DNA of 11,808 nucleotides from Candidatus Stahliibacteriota bacterium (GTDB lineage Bacteria; Hydrothermota; UBA3073): assembly GCA_030627085.1 (NCBI GenBank), contig DAOUSS010000029.1:1-11808 (forward strand), given 5' to 3'. A program made the position numbers and the translations under genes. Each line of letters begins with the position of its first letter. Position 1 is the stretch's first letter. Positions 1 to 5,455 of this stretch are shown here, in pieces. The notes beneath the pieces are model-generated. The model was not told the origin of the DNA, searched no databases, and worked only from the letters and a program-made list of their open reading frames with translations.

Positions 1-1034
1 GAGATATGGAGAATCTGGAAGTGCTTCTTGCCTTTGAGGAGGGAATTCAGCACTTTGAGCATCTTTTTTCAATAAGCCCAACCGTTATAACTTACGATCT
101 TCATCCCGAGTACCTGTCAACCAAATATGCCAGAGAAATTCTGACTCATAACCCGGAACTTTTGGCTGTAGGTGTTCAGCATCACCATGCCCATATTGCA
201 TCCTGCATGGCAGACAATGGAATAACGGGAAAGGTAATTGGAGTGGCTTTTGATGGATTAGGTTATGGCACTGATGGAAACTTGTGGGGAGGTGAATTTC
301 TTGTTGCAGATTACACACAATTTACAAGGGTAGCCCATTTGCAATATATCCCGATGCCGGGAGGTACTCAGGCAATAAGAGAACCCTGGCGGATGACTGC
401 CTCTTATCTCTGGCACATCTATGGTGACGATTTTATTAACCTTGGAATAGAATTTACAGACAGTATAGATAAGAAAAAATGGAAGGTATTAAAAAATTTG
501 ATAGAATATAACATCAACTCTCCTCTTACCTCGAGTGTGGGTAGGTTGTTTGATGCAATATCAGCCCTTCTGGGTATTTGCCGGCTCTCCACCTATGAAG
601 CACAGCCAGCTATAGAATTAGAAGGAATTGCATCAGAGGGTTATAATCCTCCTTATGATTATGAAATTGAAGAAAACACTATCAAACCGGATAGGATCTT
701 CTCAGGGATTATAAAGGATATAAAAAGTAACATTCCGGTTGATATAATTGCATCACGATTCCATAGCACGATAGCTGATATAGTTGTAAATATGTGTAAT
801 AGAATAAAAGAAGACTCATATCTGGACAGGGTTGCTCTTTCTGGTGGGGTCTTCCAGAATATGATATTGTTAGGACAGGTTGTGAATCAACTGCACAACA
901 ATGGATTTAAAGTATACATTCCTCATAGGATTCCAGTAAATGATGGAGGGATTTCTTTTGGGCAGGCGGTAATAGCAAATTACAAGATGTGTAATGTGGG
1001 ATGTGTAATGTGTAATGTGGGATGTGAAAGGTGA
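1..1034 (+). CDS. hypF: Carbamoyltransferase HypF, C-terminal part (5' end outside window)
   Basis: HypF converts carbamoyl phosphate and ATP to a carbamoyl adenylate and transfers the carbamoyl group to the C-terminal cysteine of HypE, the first step in making the CN ligands of [NiFe]-hydrogenase. Only the C-terminal Kae1/YgjD-like carbamoyltransferase half is in the window. The frame is open to the left edge: codon GAT at 3-5 precedes the ATG at 6, giving the family motif G-D-x-E-N-L, so that ATG is internal. Counting from that Met, the metal-binding histidine motif HHHAH lies at about 59-63, the nucleotide-binding FDGLGYGTDG and WGGEF near 82-98, SGGVFQN near 280 and NDGGISFGQA near 312. 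Full-length HypF is about 750 residues, so roughly half is missing. The natural C-terminus seems to end near ANYK. The last 15 residues (two CNVGC units) are encoded by the intergenic heptad array. The next gene is hypC. Confidence 0.95.
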   Translation, partial: DMENLEVLLAFEEGIQHFEHLFSISPTVITYDLHPEYLSTKYAREILTHNPELLAVGVQHHHAHIASCMADNGITGKVIGVAFDGLGYGTDGNLWGGEFLVADYTQFTRVAHLQYIPMPGGTQAIREPWRMTASYLWHIYGDDFINLGIEFTDSIDKKKWKVLKNLIEYNINSPLTSSVGRLFDAISALLGICRLSTYEAQPAIELEGIASEGYNPPYDYEIEENTIKPDRIFSGIIKDIKSNIPVDIIASRFHSTIADIVVNMCNRIKEDSYLDRVALSGGVFQNMILLGQVVNQLHNNGFKVYIPHRIPVNDGGISFGQAVIANYKMCNVGCVMCNVGCER

Positions 1035-1083
1035 AAGGTAGGAAGGCATTTAACATGTAACATTTAACATGTAACATGTAACA
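989..1083. repeat. Inverted heptad array, hypF-hypC gap
   Basis: Forward 7-nt units run without slippage from 989: GTGTAAT, GTGGGAT, GTGTAAT, GTGTAAT, GTGGGAT, GTGAAAG, GTGAAAG, then a degenerate GTAGGAA. From 1047 the orientation flips: CATTTAA, CATGTAA, CATTTAA, CATGTAA, CATGTAA. The reverse complement of the second half is a run of GTTACAT and GTTAAAT units, so the two halves can form an imperfect hairpin in which ATGT recurs every 7 nt. The first 46 nt are translated as the tail of HypF, and the last unit ends 8 nt before the hypC start codon. Confidence 0.9.
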
Positions 1084-1089
1084 AAAGCT

Positions 1090-1320
1090 ATGTGTTTGGC
1101 AATTCCTGCAAAAGTGATAGAGAAAAAAGGCACGCTGGGCATAGCAGAAATAGGCGGGCTCAGACATGAGGTAGACCTTCGGCTGCTTGAAGATGTCAAG
1201 ATAGGTGACTATGTAATAATACATGCAGGTTTTGGAATTCAAAAATTAGATACAAAAGAAGCAGACGAAACGCTGTCTTTACTGAAGGAAATGGTGAAAT
1301 GTGGAATGTGTGATGTGTGA
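1090..1320 (+). CDS. hypC: Hydrogenase maturation chaperone HypC
   Basis: HypC is a small chaperone that forms a complex with HypD, carries the Fe(CN)2CO moiety and delivers it to the large-subunit precursor of [NiFe]-hydrogenase in the cytoplasm. The diagnostic N-terminus MCLAIPAKV is present. Cys2, exposed after Met removal, is the essential iron ligand. The rest is the usual OB-fold-like barrel with GDYVIIHAGFGIQKLD at about 48-63. At 76 residues it is near the short end of the family. The start is fixed by the MCLAIP motif and by an in-frame TAA at 1072-1074 inside the upstream array. No Shine-Dalgarno sequence is visible. Residues 69-76 (VKCGMCDV) and the stop codon are encoded by the heptad array starting at 1294, so the original C-terminus probably lay near LLKEM. 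The gene sits between hypF and hypD, as expected for a maturation operon. Confidence 0.95.
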   Translation: MCLAIPAKVIEKKGTLGIAEIGGLRHEVDLRLLEDVKIGDYVIIHAGFGIQKLDTKEADETLSLLKEMVKCGMCDV

Positions 1321-1374
1321 TGTGTGATGTGTGATGTAGTGGGACATTTAACATTTAACATAAAACATTAAACA
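1294..1374. repeat. Inverted heptad array, hypC-hypD gap
   Basis: Forward units are GTGAAAT, GTGGAAT, then four consecutive GTGTGAT (1308-1335) and a degenerate GTAGTGG. After GA the array inverts to CATTTAA, CATTTAA, CATAAAA, CATTAAA and CA, ending at 1374 directly against the hypD ATG. It has the same syntax as the hypF-hypC array and a related but distinct unit sequence. The first 27 nt are the 3' end of hypC including its stop codon. Confidence 0.9.
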
Positions 1375-2469
1375 ATGAAATACATTGATGAATTTTACGA
1401 CAGAAAGATATGCGTCAATCTTGCAGAAGAGATTGCAAAGAAATCTTTGGGGACGGAGCTCACTTTCATGGAGGTATGCGGGACGCATACGATGTCGATT
1501 TTCCGTAACGGAATCAAGGACTTACTTCCAGAAAATATCAGTGTGCTTTCCGGACCGGGATGCCCTGTTTGTGTAACTCCAAATCGCACGATTGACAAGG
1601 CAATAGCAATCACCCGGTTAAACGAAGTCTGTGTATGCAGTTTCGGTGATATGATGAGGGTTCCAGGGTCATCCTCAACACTTGCGCAGGAACGTGGCAG
1701 AGGTGCTGATGTGAGGGTTGTTTATTCTGCAACAGATGCTGTTGGAATTGCAGAGAGGAATCCAGATAAAAAAGTAGTCTTTCTTGGCATCGGTTTTGAG
1801 ACTACGACCCCTACAGTGGCGTCTTCTATAAAAGATTCCGCTTTGAAAGGTCTAAAGAATTACTTTGTTTTGCCAGCAGCCAAACTCATTCCGCCAGCGA
1901 TAAAGGCTATTCTTGATAGTGGAGAGACAAAAATTGATGGGTTTTTACTTCCTGGACATGTCTCTGTTATAATAGGAAGAAAACCTTACGAGTTCATCGC
2001 CGAGGACTATGGAATTCCCTGTGCCATAGCAGGGTTCGAGCCCACGGATATTCTCTACGCTATTCTTCGGCTCGTAGAGCAGATAAATAATGGAAGTCCA
2101 GCGGTCGAAAATTGTTACAGAAGGTCAGTGAAGGAAGATGGTAATAAACTGGCGAAAGATATGATGAACGAGGTATTTGAAGTCTGTGATAGTGAATGGA
2201 GAGGACTTGGTGTTATTCCGTCCAGTGGACTCAAAATAGAAAAGAAATACAGGGCATTTGACGCCTTGCACAACTTTAAAATGGATGTAGAAGAGACAAA
2301 AGAGAATCCTGATTGCCTGTGTGGTGATGTCTTGCGGGGTGTAGCCTCTCCTTTAGATTGTGCCTTATTTGGGGGAGTTTGTACCCCGGAGAATCCTGCT
2401 GGTCCTTGTATGGTTTCATCTGAAGGAACCTGTGCTGCGTATTATAAGTACGCAGATGTCCGCAGATAG
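1375..2469 (+). CDS. hypD: Hydrogenase maturation protein HypD
   Basis: HypD is the iron-sulfur protein of the HypCD complex on which the Fe(CN)2CO cofactor precursor is assembled from the thiocyanate carried by HypE. At 364 residues it has the normal family length. Conserved motifs are CGTHT (Cys35), GPGCPVC (Cys63, Cys66), GFETTTPT near 140 and the C-terminal cysteine set (Cys314, 316, 329, 336, 345, 353) that supplies the [4Fe-4S] ligands. The start is decided by an in-frame TAA at 1369-1371. There is no Shine-Dalgarno sequence, only the heptad array. HypD proteins usually end at about AYYKY. Here ADVRR follows, encoded by a tandem CGCAGAT decamer that leads into the octad array, so the tail probably comes from the repeat. 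Confidence 0.97.
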   Translation: MKYIDEFYDRKICVNLAEEIAKKSLGTELTFMEVCGTHTMSIFRNGIKDLLPENISVLSGPGCPVCVTPNRTIDKAIAITRLNEVCVCSFGDMMRVPGSSSTLAQERGRGADVRVVYSATDAVGIAERNPDKKVVFLGIGFETTTPTVASSIKDSALKGLKNYFVLPAAKLIPPAIKAILDSGETKIDGFLLPGHVSVIIGRKPYEFIAEDYGIPCAIAGFEPTDILYAILRLVEQINNGSPAVENCYRRSVKEDGNKLAKDMMNEVFEVCDSEWRGLGVIPSSGLKIEKKYRAFDALHNFKMDVEETKENPDCLCGDVLRGVASPLDCALFGGVCTPENPAGPCMVSSEGTCAAYYKYADVRR

Positions 2470-2508
2470 TAATTAGGTCATTGAGTCATTGTGTCATTGT
2501 GTCATTGT
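2451..2508. repeat. CGCAGAT decamer pair plus octad array after hypD
   Basis: Two decamers, CGCAGATGTC (2451-2460) and CGCAGATAGT (2461-2470), cover the hypD stop codon. Octads overlapping the second decamer start at the G of that stop codon: GTAATTAG, GTCATTGA, then three identical GTCATTGT units (2485-2508). The next 8 nt, GTCGTCGG, keep the phase and form the left end of the palindromic element that follows. This gap has no inverted octad half. Confidence 0.85.
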
Positions 2509-2598
2509 GTCGTCGGGAGTTACCTCCCGGCGGATAAATCGATTCAAATGTGTCAGGAGGGATACCAAAGGTCGCCGTAAGGCAACTCCTGGCACCAC
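2509..2598. repeat. MITE-like palindromic element upstream of hypE
   Basis: The left end holds a hairpin with stem CGGGAG (2514-2519), loop TTAC and CTCCCG (2524-2529), extendable by three pairs, one of them a wobble. The right half holds a second hairpin, GTGTCAGGAG (2550-2559) with CTCCTGGCAC (2586-2595), one wobble, enclosing GCC-GTAA-GGC. The outer ends are inverted copies: GGAGTTACC at 2516-2524 against GGCAACTCC at 2581-2589, 8 of 9 matching. It contains no credible gene. It could be a small non-autonomous element or a structured RNA in the hypE leader. Lack of a T-run argues against an intrinsic terminator. The remaining sequence to hypE (2599-2669) holds only the nonamer motif listed separately. 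Confidence 0.55.
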
Positions 2599-2644
2599 AG
2601 AATATGTCAAACTGGTACAGGTCTTCTTTGAATTTCTATTCATT

Positions 2645-2662
2645 CTTTGTGCCTTTGTGGTA
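2645..2662 (+). repeat. CTTTGTG nonamer motif just before hypE
   Basis: CTTTGTGCC followed by TTTGTGGTA forms a two-unit nonamer ending 7 nt before the hypE ATG. The same design, TTCGTGTCC then TTCGTGGGA, lies just before glyQ. It takes the place where a ribosome binding site would be expected. Function unknown. Confidence 0.5.
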
Positions 2663-2669
2663 AAATCAA

Positions 2670-3680
2670 ATGAATACATACGGTAATCAGCGTATCTCGT
2701 TAGCTCACGGAAGTGGGGGGAAACTAACACATGATTTAATAAAGGATTGCTTTTTAGCCAGGTTTAAAAATCCAATACTTTCTGAACTGACTGATTCTGC
2801 TATTCTAAACTTAAAGGGAATAAATTTAGCATTTACCACTGATTCTTATGTGATCAGGCCTCTGTTCTTTCCTGGTGGTGACATAGGTAAACTTGCAGTG
2901 TATGGAACCGTAAATGATCTGGCTGTTGTAGGGGCTAAGCCATTGTATATCTCCTGTGGCTATTTAATTGAGGAGGGATTTAACAGCGTATCTCTTGATG
3001 AGATCACCCAATCAATAGGTGATGCTGCCCGAAATGCAGGGGTGCTTGTTGTTACAGGAGATACAAAAGTAGTGGAACATGGAAAGGGAGATGGTATTTT
3101 TATCAATACATCAGGGATTGGAGTTTGTTATTACCAGTTACTACAGGATATTGAAGTTGGTGATAAGGTCCTCATAAACGGTCCGATTGGCGATCATGAG
3201 ATTGCTATTATATCAGCAAGGGGAGAACTTGGACTGGATGTAAAGATTGAGAGTGATTGCGCACCGCTGGCGGATTTGATTTCACATGTTTTAACCGCCT
3301 CCGGGAAGATAAAATTTATGAGAGATCCCACGAGAGGAGGACTGGCTACCACCCTGAATGAGATAGTGACAAGTAAAGATCTTGGCATTCTCATTGAAGA
3401 GAAAGCAATCCCGATAAGGGAAGAGGTTAGAGCTGTATGTTCTCTACTCGGGTTTGACCCACTCTATCTTGCAAATGAAGGAAAGGTAGTTATTATAGTC
3501 GGCTGTGAAGATGCTTCTCTTGTCGTTGATACAATGTGTGCCCATTCATTGGGCAGGGACGCACAAGTCATTGGAGAGGTAGTTGAGTCTCCAAAGGGTA
3601 GAGTGTGTCTTAGAACTGAGATAGGTGGAACGAGAATCGTAGATATGCCTGTAGGAACCCTACTTCCAAGGATATGTTAA
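2670..3680 (+). CDS. hypE: Carbamoyl dehydratase HypE
   Basis: HypE accepts a carbamoyl group from HypF on its C-terminal cysteine and dehydrates it with ATP to an enzyme thiocyanate, the source of the hydrogenase CN ligands. It belongs to the PurM/SelD-like ATPase family. The LAHGSGGK motif is at residues 11-18, the ATP/metal-binding TTDSYV at 56-61 and GTVNDLAVVGAKP at 79-91, GDTKVV follows near 132, and RDPTRGGLATTLNE lies near 215. The protein ends exactly in PRIC, the catalytic cysteine being the last residue (336), so this hyp gene has no repeat-encoded tail. An in-frame TAA at 2661-2663 fixes the start. There is no Shine-Dalgarno sequence. Its last 7 nt overlap the start of the FmdE-family gene, implying translational coupling. 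Confidence 0.97.
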   Translation: MNTYGNQRISLAHGSGGKLTHDLIKDCFLARFKNPILSELTDSAILNLKGINLAFTTDSYVIRPLFFPGGDIGKLAVYGTVNDLAVVGAKPLYISCGYLIEEGFNSVSLDEITQSIGDAARNAGVLVVTGDTKVVEHGKGDGIFINTSGIGVCYYQLLQDIEVGDKVLINGPIGDHEIAIISARGELGLDVKIESDCAPLADLISHVLTASGKIKFMRDPTRGGLATTLNEIVTSKDLGILIEEKAIPIREEVRAVCSLLGFDPLYLANEGKVVIIVGCEDASLVVDTMCAHSLGRDAQVIGEVVESPKGRVCLRTEIGGTRIVDMPVGTLLPRIC

Positions 3681-4084
3681 CTTACGAAGAAACCATAAGA
3701 TTCCATGGACATGAGGGCCCATTCCTCGCTATTGGTTATCAGGCGGGTTTATATGCAGTAAATATACTTAATCCAGAGGGCATTATGGATATTGAGTGTA
3801 AGGTTACTGTTGTCCCTCAAAAACCTTTTACCTGCATTATTGATGGAATACAGTCTTCAAGTTGTTGCACCATGGGCAAAGGTAACTTAATAGTAGAGAA
3901 ATCGACATCAAATCCTCCAATTATACAGTTTGATAATCGAAAGAATGGAAAATCGGTCAGGCTTAAAATGAAACAAGACATTTTTGAACTTGCCATAAAA
4001 TCAAAAAATCTCATTAAAGATGCCGCTTTATTATGTAAGATGAAACCAGAGGAGTTATTTGAATTATGCATGAATGGGCATTAG
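3674..4084 (+). CDS. FmdE-family protein inside the hyp operon
   Basis: This 136-residue protein resembles the FmdE family, named after a subunit of formylmethanofuran dehydrogenase but widespread outside methanogens as a small metal-binding protein of unclear function. Visible family marks are FHGHEGPFLAIGYQAG at residues 10-25 and the central GIQSSSCCTMGKGNL at 58-72. The usual HGHxCP cysteine after the histidines is replaced (HGHEGP), and the C-terminal zinc ribbon of longer members is absent. Candidate metal ligands are His11, His13, Cys54, Cys64 and Cys65. It overlaps hypE by 7 nt and hypA by 19 nt, so it is co-translated with two maturation factors and probably helps hydrogenase metallocentre assembly or metal handling. 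That role is inferred from position only. A short AAGGA lies too close to the ATG to be a normal ribosome binding site. Confidence 0.8.
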   Translation: MLTYEETIRFHGHEGPFLAIGYQAGLYAVNILNPEGIMDIECKVTVVPQKPFTCIIDGIQSSSCCTMGKGNLIVEKSTSNPPIIQFDNRKNGKSVRLKMKQDIFELAIKSKNLIKDAALLCKMKPEELFELCMNGH

Positions 4085-4476
4085 CAGAGGGAGTTATAGA
4101 CACCACCGTCAAGGTGTCGAGAGAAAGAAAACTTAAAGAGATAACCAGGGTTGTAATAACACTCGGTGAATTACAACAGATAGACGAGGAGATATTTAAG
4201 TTTGCCCTTCGGGAGATCATAAAACCTGCATCTATCTTTAAGAAGACAGAGTTTAAGTTCGAAAAGGAGAAAGCGGTCCTGAGGTGTAAGGTCTGCGGGA
4301 CAGAATGGAAGTTTAGCGATATGTTGAGCAAATTGGACGATGTTGAGGCGGAGTCAATACATTTTATACCCGAGATGTCTCATGTCTATATGAAATGTCC
4401 CGAGTGTGGAAGTAGAGACTTTGAAATAGTAAAAGGTCGAGGGGTATGGATAGCATCTATTGAGGGAATGAAATAA
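4066..4476 (+). CDS. hypA: Nickel metallochaperone HypA, archaeal type
   Basis: HypA hands Ni(II) to the hydrogenase large subunit together with the GTPase or ATPase HypB. The N-terminal MHE provides the nickel ligands (amino terminus, His2, Glu3). The zinc site is made by C74-x2-C77 and C111-x2-C114. The 33 residues between the two CxxC pairs, the SIHFIPEMSHVYMKCPECG stretch and the GRGVWIASIE ending match the archaeal (Thermococcales-like) form. In typical bacterial HypA the pairs are only about 13 residues apart. MHEW rather than the more usual bacterial MHE-hydrophobic start also fits the archaeal form. A GAGGAG at 4049-4054, 11 nt before the ATG and inside the FmdE-family gene, could serve as ribosome binding site. 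No hypB lies next to it. Horizontal acquisition is possible but unproven. Confidence 0.95.
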   Translation: MHEWALAEGVIDTTVKVSRERKLKEITRVVITLGELQQIDEEIFKFALREIIKPASIFKKTEFKFEKEKAVLRCKVCGTEWKFSDMLSKLDDVEAESIHFIPEMSHVYMKCPECGSRDFEIVKGRGVWIASIEGMK

Positions 4477-4480
4477 AAAT

Positions 4481-4542
4481 GTTAAATGTGGAATGTGGGA
4501 TGTGAAATTAGTTAATTAGTTGAGTGGTTAATTGGTTAATTG
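4481..4542. repeat. Heptad then octad array after hypA
   Basis: Four heptads (GTTAAAT, GTGGAAT, GTGGGAT, GTGAAAT; 4481-4508) are followed after TA by four octads (GTTAATTA, GTTGAGTG, GTTAATTG, GTTAATTG; 4511-4542). GATGGTAG (4543-4550) continues the octad phase into the next hairpin. The period thus switches from 7 to 8 within one gap. No inverted half is present. Confidence 0.85.
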
Positions 4543-4548
4543 GATGGT

Positions 4549-4562
4549 AGGAGCGACCTCCT
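4549..4562. repeat. Short AGGAG/CTCCT hairpin
   Basis: AGGAG (4549-4553), loop CGAC, CTCCT (4558-4562). It resembles the CGGGAG-TTAC-CTCCCG hairpin upstream of hypE and, like it, directly follows an octad array. It may be the remnant of the same kind of palindromic element. No T-run follows, so it is not a clear terminator. Confidence 0.5.
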
Positions 4563-4586
4563 CAGACTGTGCAAAAAGTAGGGATC

Positions 4587-4666
4587 TGGTAGCCGCAGAC
4601 TTCAGTCTGCGAATAGAAGATGCTGTTCTGAATTCAATTTGCGCAACTTAAAAGTTGCGACTACCA
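4587..4666. repeat. 80-bp two-hairpin element with inverted ends
   Basis: The ends are inverted copies: TGGTAGCCGCA at the left and TGCGACTACCA at the right, one mismatch. Inside are two perfect 8-bp hairpins with 2-nt loops: CGCAGACT-TC-AGTCTGCG (4594-4611) and CGCAACTT-AA-AAGTTGCG (4642-4659). There is no coding capacity. The structure is that of a REP/BIME- or MITE-like intergenic element. The remaining 44 nt before the TPR gene hold AT-rich sequence with no ribosome binding site. Confidence 0.75.
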
Positions 4667-4710
4667 TGTTGTAGTTTATTTGTGTTTTGTTATTAGAATT
4701 TTTATCGTAA

Positions 4711-5328
4711 ATGTACCTTTTATTATCTATATTTCTGCTTATTACCCCCTTTCATGTTGAACAATTACTTAAAAAAGGAGAGATTTCAGAAGTAGAGAAG
4801 GAGTGTAAAGGACTTGAAGATGAATCATTTTTTATGGGAGAAGTAAAATTTTTAAAAAAGGATTTCAATTCCGCTTTTTCACTTTATAATGAGCTTCCGG
4901 TATCGTCTCTTTACGCAAATGATGCTTTGTTTAGGATGCTGATCATTAAAGAGATCGATAAGGAATCACTCGAGTTTTATGCAGAAGCTGAACTTGCAAT
5001 TTTAATGGGCAAATTTGATAACGGAATAAAATATATACAAGAAGGCATTTCTCGTGATTCGTCTACCTATAGTTACGCTGCCTTTTTATTATCAATAGCT
5101 TATGAGAAAAAGGATGACATTGTGACGGCAATCCAGGTTCTACTGGATGCAGTACAGCTTGAACCAAACAACCTCCTTATACCCTATCTCTTGGAAAGGG
5201 CAGGTATTTTATGCGTAAGAATGGGAAGATACGACGACGCCAGAGATGTATACGAGAAGTTATGTGCAAGTTTTCCTGACTCTCCAATTGTACCAATTGT
5301 AAGAAACAGGATAAAACAGCTGCCATAG
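4711..5328 (+). CDS. Small TPR-repeat protein
   Basis: I cannot assign a specific function. The 205-residue product begins with a hydrophobic stretch (YLLLSIFLLITPF, residues 2-14), which could be a signal peptide or membrane anchor, although no basic residue precedes it. From about residue 80 the sequence shows tetratricopeptide-like helical pairs, with the pattern alanine/tyrosine, AIQVLLDAVQLEPNN and GRYDDARDVYEKL-x4-FPDSP typical of TPR units near 138-191. Such proteins act as protein-interaction scaffolds, often at the cell envelope. The start is decided by an in-frame TAA at 4708-4710 immediately before the ATG. No Shine-Dalgarno sequence is present. The stop codon is followed 11 nt later by an octad array. 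Neighbours are hypA and glyQ, with no evident functional link. Confidence 0.75.
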   Translation: MYLLLSIFLLITPFHVEQLLKKGEISEVEKECKGLEDESFFMGEVKFLKKDFNSAFSLYNELPVSSLYANDALFRMLIIKEIDKESLEFYAEAELAILMGKFDNGIKYIQEGISRDSSTYSYAAFLLSIAYEKKDDIVTAIQVLLDAVQLEPNNLLIPYLLERAGILCVRMGRYDDARDVYEKLCASFPDSPIVPIVRNRIKQLP

Positions 5329-5338
5329 ATATACTAAA

Positions 5339-5370
5339 GTCATTGGGTCATTAAGTCATTGGGTCATTAA
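5339..5370. repeat. Octad array, TPR gene-glyQ gap
   Basis: Four exact octads alternate: GTCATTGG, GTCATTAA, GTCATTGG, GTCATTAA, which also makes a perfect 16-bp direct repeat. There is no inverted half. Confidence 0.9.
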
Positions 5371-5382
5371 AAGTTGATTATC

Positions 5383-5398
5383 CAAAGCTGAAGCTTTG
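5383..5398. repeat. CAAAGCT/AGCTTTG hairpin
   Basis: A perfect 7-bp inverted repeat with a GA loop lies between the octad array and the nonamer motif. It has no T-run and its role is unknown. Confidence 0.5.
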
Positions 5399-5411
5399 AG
5401 TTATGAGGTGA

Positions 5412-5438
5412 TTCGTGTTCTTCGTGTCCTTCGTGGGA
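5412..5438 (+). repeat. TTCGTG nonamer triplet before glyQ
   Basis: TTCGTGTTC, TTCGTGTCC and TTCGTGGGA are three consecutive nonamers ending 17 nt before the glyQ ATG. They match in design the CTTTGTG pair before hypE. The GGGAG in the last unit is too far from the start codon for a normal ribosome binding site. Confidence 0.6.
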
Positions 5439-5455
5439 GATTGCAATTTTCTTAA

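Noticed and set aside
907..1242. 111-codon - strand open frame over the hypF-hypC array
   Set aside because: Its tyrosine/histidine-rich middle is just the heptad array read backwards. hypF and hypC cover the rest.
2489..2730. Open frames of 65 (+) and 78 (-) codons in the hypD-hypE gap
   Set aside because: Both run through the octad array, the palindromic element and into hypE. They show repeat-derived sequence with no domain and no ribosome binding site.
3661..3680. Possible frameshift or fusion between hypE and the FmdE-family gene
   Set aside because: HypE ends normally in PRIC, which must be its last residues for function. The overlap is ordinary gene coupling.
4669..4699. Possible promoter (TTGTAG ... 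TAGAAT) before the TPR gene
   Set aside because: Spacing of 19 nt and weak matches in AT-rich DNA. Such matches are expected by chance.
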